Shown piece after piece: positions 13,189 to 15,474 of a stretch of DNA of 15,474 bases. The notes beneath the pieces are model-generated. The model was given only the letters and a program-made list of their open reading frames with translations, was not told where the DNA came from and did no database searches. Source of the DNA: an uncultured Alphaproteobacteria bacterium (GTDB taxonomy: Bacteria; Pseudomonadota; Alphaproteobacteria; Micavibrionales; Micavibrionaceae). The position numbers were made by a program, and so were the translations under genes. Location: the NCBI GenBank assembly GCA_946481105.1, contig CAMLMM010000046.1, forward strand, positions 1 through 15,474, written 5' to 3'. The first letter of the stretch is position 1. The number at the start of each line of letters is the position of its first letter.

Positions 13189-15423
13189 ATGACACAACAG
13201 CATGATCATGGGCGCCACCATCATTCGACAGGAGATCAATCCCCGATGGTGGCTCATCATGCCTGTTGTGGCCATCAGCCTAAGAATAGCGAAGAGTTAA
13301 CAACAAGCGCGAAGAAAGCCTCAATATATATCTGTCCGATGCATCCGCAAATCAGGCAGGTTGGGCCTGGGTCATGTCCGATTTGCGGCATGGCGCTTGA
13401 ACCTGAAATGATGACGGGTGAAGAGGAGCCAAGTCATGAGCTTGCGGATATGGCACGACGATTCTGGGTAGGCCTTGCGTTAACAATACCCGTTTTTGCG
13501 CTGGAGATGGGGGCGCATTTAACAAACCTGCATTTTGTGACAGGGTCGGTTTCCAATTTGATCCAAATGGCACTGGCTACACCGGTTGTGTTATGGGCAG
13601 GAAAACCATTCTTTGAGCGTGGTTGGGCATCTATCGTCTCACGAAATCTGAATATGTTCACACTGATTGCGATTGGAACGGGCGTGGCATGGCTTTACAG
13701 CATGGTGGCGGCATTCGCACCACAAATCTTCCCTGAAGGTTTCAGGCGTATGGATGAATCTGTCCCTGTTTACTTTGAGGCCGCAGCCGTTATTACCGTT
13801 CTGGTTCTTTTGGGGCAGGTTCTGGAACTTAGGGCACGGGAAAAGACGGGCGGCGCGATCCGCGCGCTCCTTAATCTCTCCCCTAAAACGGCACGGAGGT
13901 TAAATGCAGGAGGAGATGAAGAAGACGTACCGTTGGACCATGTGCATGTCGGCGACCATTTGCGTGTTCGTCCAGGTGAATCGGTGCCGATTGACGGCAT
14001 TATCGTTGAGGGAAAAAGTGCCGTTGATGAGTCGATGGTAACGGGCGAATCCATGGCCATCATGAAGGAGAAGGGAGATGCCGTCATCGGCGGAACCATG
14101 AACCAGACAGGTGGTTTTATTATGAAAGCAGAGCGTATAGGCGGCGATACAATGCTCTCCCGCATCGTGCAGATGGTGGCAGAAGCGCAACGTAGCCGCG
14201 CGCCTATTCAGCGCCTGGCTGACCAGGTTTCCGCATGGTTTGTTCCTGTCGTCATGGTTGTAGCCGTACTTGCATTTATCGTATGGGCGATGGCTGGGCC
14301 AGCTCCAGCACTAAGTTATGGTTTAATCGCCGCAGTCAGCGTTCTGATTATTGCATGTCCTTGTGCTCTCGGACTGGCAACGCCTATGTCGATTATGGTT
14401 GGTGTGGGGCGCGGCGCACAGGCAGGAGTCCTGATCAAAAATGCCGGGGCCCTGGAGCGCATGGAAAAGATAGATACCTTGGTCGTTGATAAAACGGGAA
14501 CCTTAACGGAAGGTAAGCCGAAAGTGATAAGGATTATCGCCGTGGGCATATCGGAGGATGATCTGCTATCCCGCGCCGCATCCCTTGAGCAGTCGAGCGA
14601 ACATCCATTGGCGCATGCAATCGTTGTTGCAGCCAGAGAAAAAGGATTACCAGTCATCAAGGCCGAAGAATTCGACTCTTCGACGGGAAAGGGCGTTATC
14701 GGCAGGGTAAATGGACAGGCAATCGCACTTGGCAATATTAAGATGATGCGCGATCTGGATATTGACGTTTTGGCCCTTGAAACGCAAGGCGATGAACTAA
14801 GGCGGGAGGGCGCAACAGTTATTTTGGCCGCTGTAGATGGTAAAGCGGCAGGGTTATTGGCCATTGCCGACCCCATCAAGGAAACCACCTACCAGGCAAT
14901 AAAGGATCTGCGTGCTGGTGGAATCCGCGTGGTAATGTTGACGGGTGATAATAAAACCACGGCGCAAGCGGTCGCACGCAAGCTTGAGATTAATGAGGTG
15001 GAAGCAGAGGTTTTACCGGAGGACAAAAGTCTTATTGTAAAGAAACTCCAAGAGCAGGGTCATATTGTTGCCATGGCAGGTGATGGTACCAATGATGCGC
15101 CTGCTCTGGCCGCAGCCGATATTGGCATCGCTATGGGGACAGGTACTGACGTGGCCATGGAAAGTGCAGGCATCACTCTCCTCAAGGGTGATTTGATGGG
15201 CATTGCAAAGGCCCGCGGGCTGTCCGAATCTGTCATGAGAAATATTCGTCAGAACTTATTCTTCGCGTTTATATACAATGCGGCCGGCATCCCAGTGGCA
15301 GCAGGGTTATTGTATCCCATGTTTGGCCTTATGCTTAGCCCGGTGATTGCCGCCGCCGCGATGGCGTTAAGTTCGGTATCCGTGATTGCGAATTCTTTGA
15401 GACTCAAGGGGATAGAGATATAA
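13189..15423 (+). CDS. copA: Copper/silver-translocating P1B-type ATPase
   Basis: The 744-residue product has every P-type ATPase hallmark: TGES (285-288) in the actuator domain, the transmembrane CPC (390-392), the phosphorylated D434 in [11 protein letters not shown], the SEHPLAHA motif of the nucleotide domain (H472-P473) and GDGTNDAP (631-638). CPC together with YN in membrane segment 7 (696-697) and M725 with SSVS (728-731) in segment 8 is the P1B-1 signature for Cu+/Ag+. It exports the ion from the cytoplasm to the periplasm at the cost of ATP. The N-terminus has no GMxCxxC (HMA) domain. Instead it has a His-rich tail (HDHGRHHH, then HHACCGH) and a small Cys-His module, CPMHP...CPICGM (49-68), as in SilP/CopF-like ATPases. 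It is the last gene of the efflux operon. Substrate choice between Cu+ and Ag+ cannot be read from the sequence. Confidence 0.93.
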   Translation: MTQQHDHGRHHHSTGDQSPMVAHHACCGHQPKNSEELTTSAKKASIYICPMHPQIRQVGPGSCPICGMALEPEMMTGEEEPSHELADMARRFWVGLALTIPVFALEMGAHLTNLHFVTGSVSNLIQMALATPVVLWAGKPFFERGWASIVSRNLNMFTLIAIGTGVAWLYSMVAAFAPQIFPEGFRRMDESVPVYFEAAAVITVLVLLGQVLELRAREKTGGAIRALLNLSPKTARRLNAGGDEEDVPLDHVHVGDHLRVRPGESVPIDGIIVEGKSAVDESMVTGESMAIMKEKGDAVIGGTMNQTGGFIMKAERIGGDTMLSRIVQMVAEAQRSRAPIQRLADQVSAWFVPVVMVVAVLAFIVWAMAGPAPALSYGLIAAVSVLIIACPCALGLATPMSIMVGVGRGAQAGVLIKNAGALERMEKIDTLVVDKTGTLTEGKPKVIRIIAVGISEDDLLSRAASLEQSSEHPLAHAIVVAAREKGLPVIKAEEFDSSTGKGVIGRVNGQAIALGNIKMMRDLDIDVLALETQGDELRREGATVILAAVDGKAAGLLAIADPIKETTYQAIKDLRAGGIRVVMLTGDNKTTAQAVARKLEINEVEAEVLPEDKSLIVKKLQEQGHIVAMAGDGTNDAPALAAADIGIAMGTGTDVAMESAGITLLKGDLMGIAKARGLSESVMRNIRQNLFFAFIYNAAGIPVAAGLLYPMFGLMLSPVIAAAAMALSSVSVIANSLRLKGIEI

Positions 15424-15474
15424 TCTATTCAATTCAAGAATCTCTGCGGGGTAATTGTATTGACTAAATGGCGG
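15424..15474. other. Window end, no gene recognised
   Basis: The last 51 bases after the ATPase stop show no terminator hairpin and no supportable gene start, so whether the operon continues to the right is unknown. Confidence 0.4.

Overview
The window reads as chromosomal or accessory DNA of a Gram-negative bacterium, most likely a proteobacterium and possibly an alphaproteobacterium. The evidence is Sec signal peptides, an RND efflux system, a filamentous-haemagglutinin-type exoprotein, a membrane-tethered ECF sigma system, and an intergenic palindrome of the 'CGTCATTGCGAGGAG...CGACGAAGCAATCC' kind seen in several proteobacterial groups. The lineage is a weak inference, because no rRNA or housekeeping gene is present.

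Left part (1-3811, minus strand): the first 1270 codons of a very large secreted protein. It has a signal peptide, a haemagglutination-activity (TPS) domain with an NPNGILFG motif, and then eleven tandem repeats of about 59 residues. The reading frame is still open at the left edge, so the 3' end is missing. An AT-rich gap with no recognised gene (3812-4131) separates it from a charged, helical protein of unknown function (4132-5214, plus). That gene converges, with only 4 bases between, on a small secreted protein of unknown function (5219-5932, minus).

Middle (5933-6586): a non-coding stretch built from several kinds of repeat. It holds three copies of AAACGAACTATTAACT(T), a palindromic REP-like element of about 92 bp, and a run of three CTTTGCG units. 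A promoter for the minus-strand gene sits at its left end and a putative ECF promoter at its right end.

Right part (6587-15423, plus): a heavy-metal response and efflux cluster. A three-gene operon encodes a membrane-anchored putative anti-sigma factor, a CnrX-like periplasmic metal sensor and a CnrH-like ECF sigma factor, in the same order as cnrYXH of Cupriavidus. All five metal-ligand positions recalled for CnrX are present at a constant offset of two residues. A six-gene operon follows: an RND periplasmic adaptor, an RND pump of the CusA/CzcA type, a His-rich helical periplasmic protein, a periplasmic TRASH/YHS-like Cys protein, a small DUF2933-type membrane protein and a Cu+/Ag+-type P1B ATPase. 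The two operons share a 32-bp element with 25 identical positions just upstream of their first genes. The second copy lies across the sigma gene's stop codon, which suggests that the sigma factor drives both its own operon and the efflux operon.

Most notable: (i) the duplicated promoter-like element; (ii) a Ni/Co-type sensor placed over what looks like a copper/silver export set; (iii) an adaptor that lacks the alpha-hairpin normally needed to meet an outer-membrane channel, with no outer-membrane factor gene in the window; (iv) His-rich termini on five of the six efflux-operon products.
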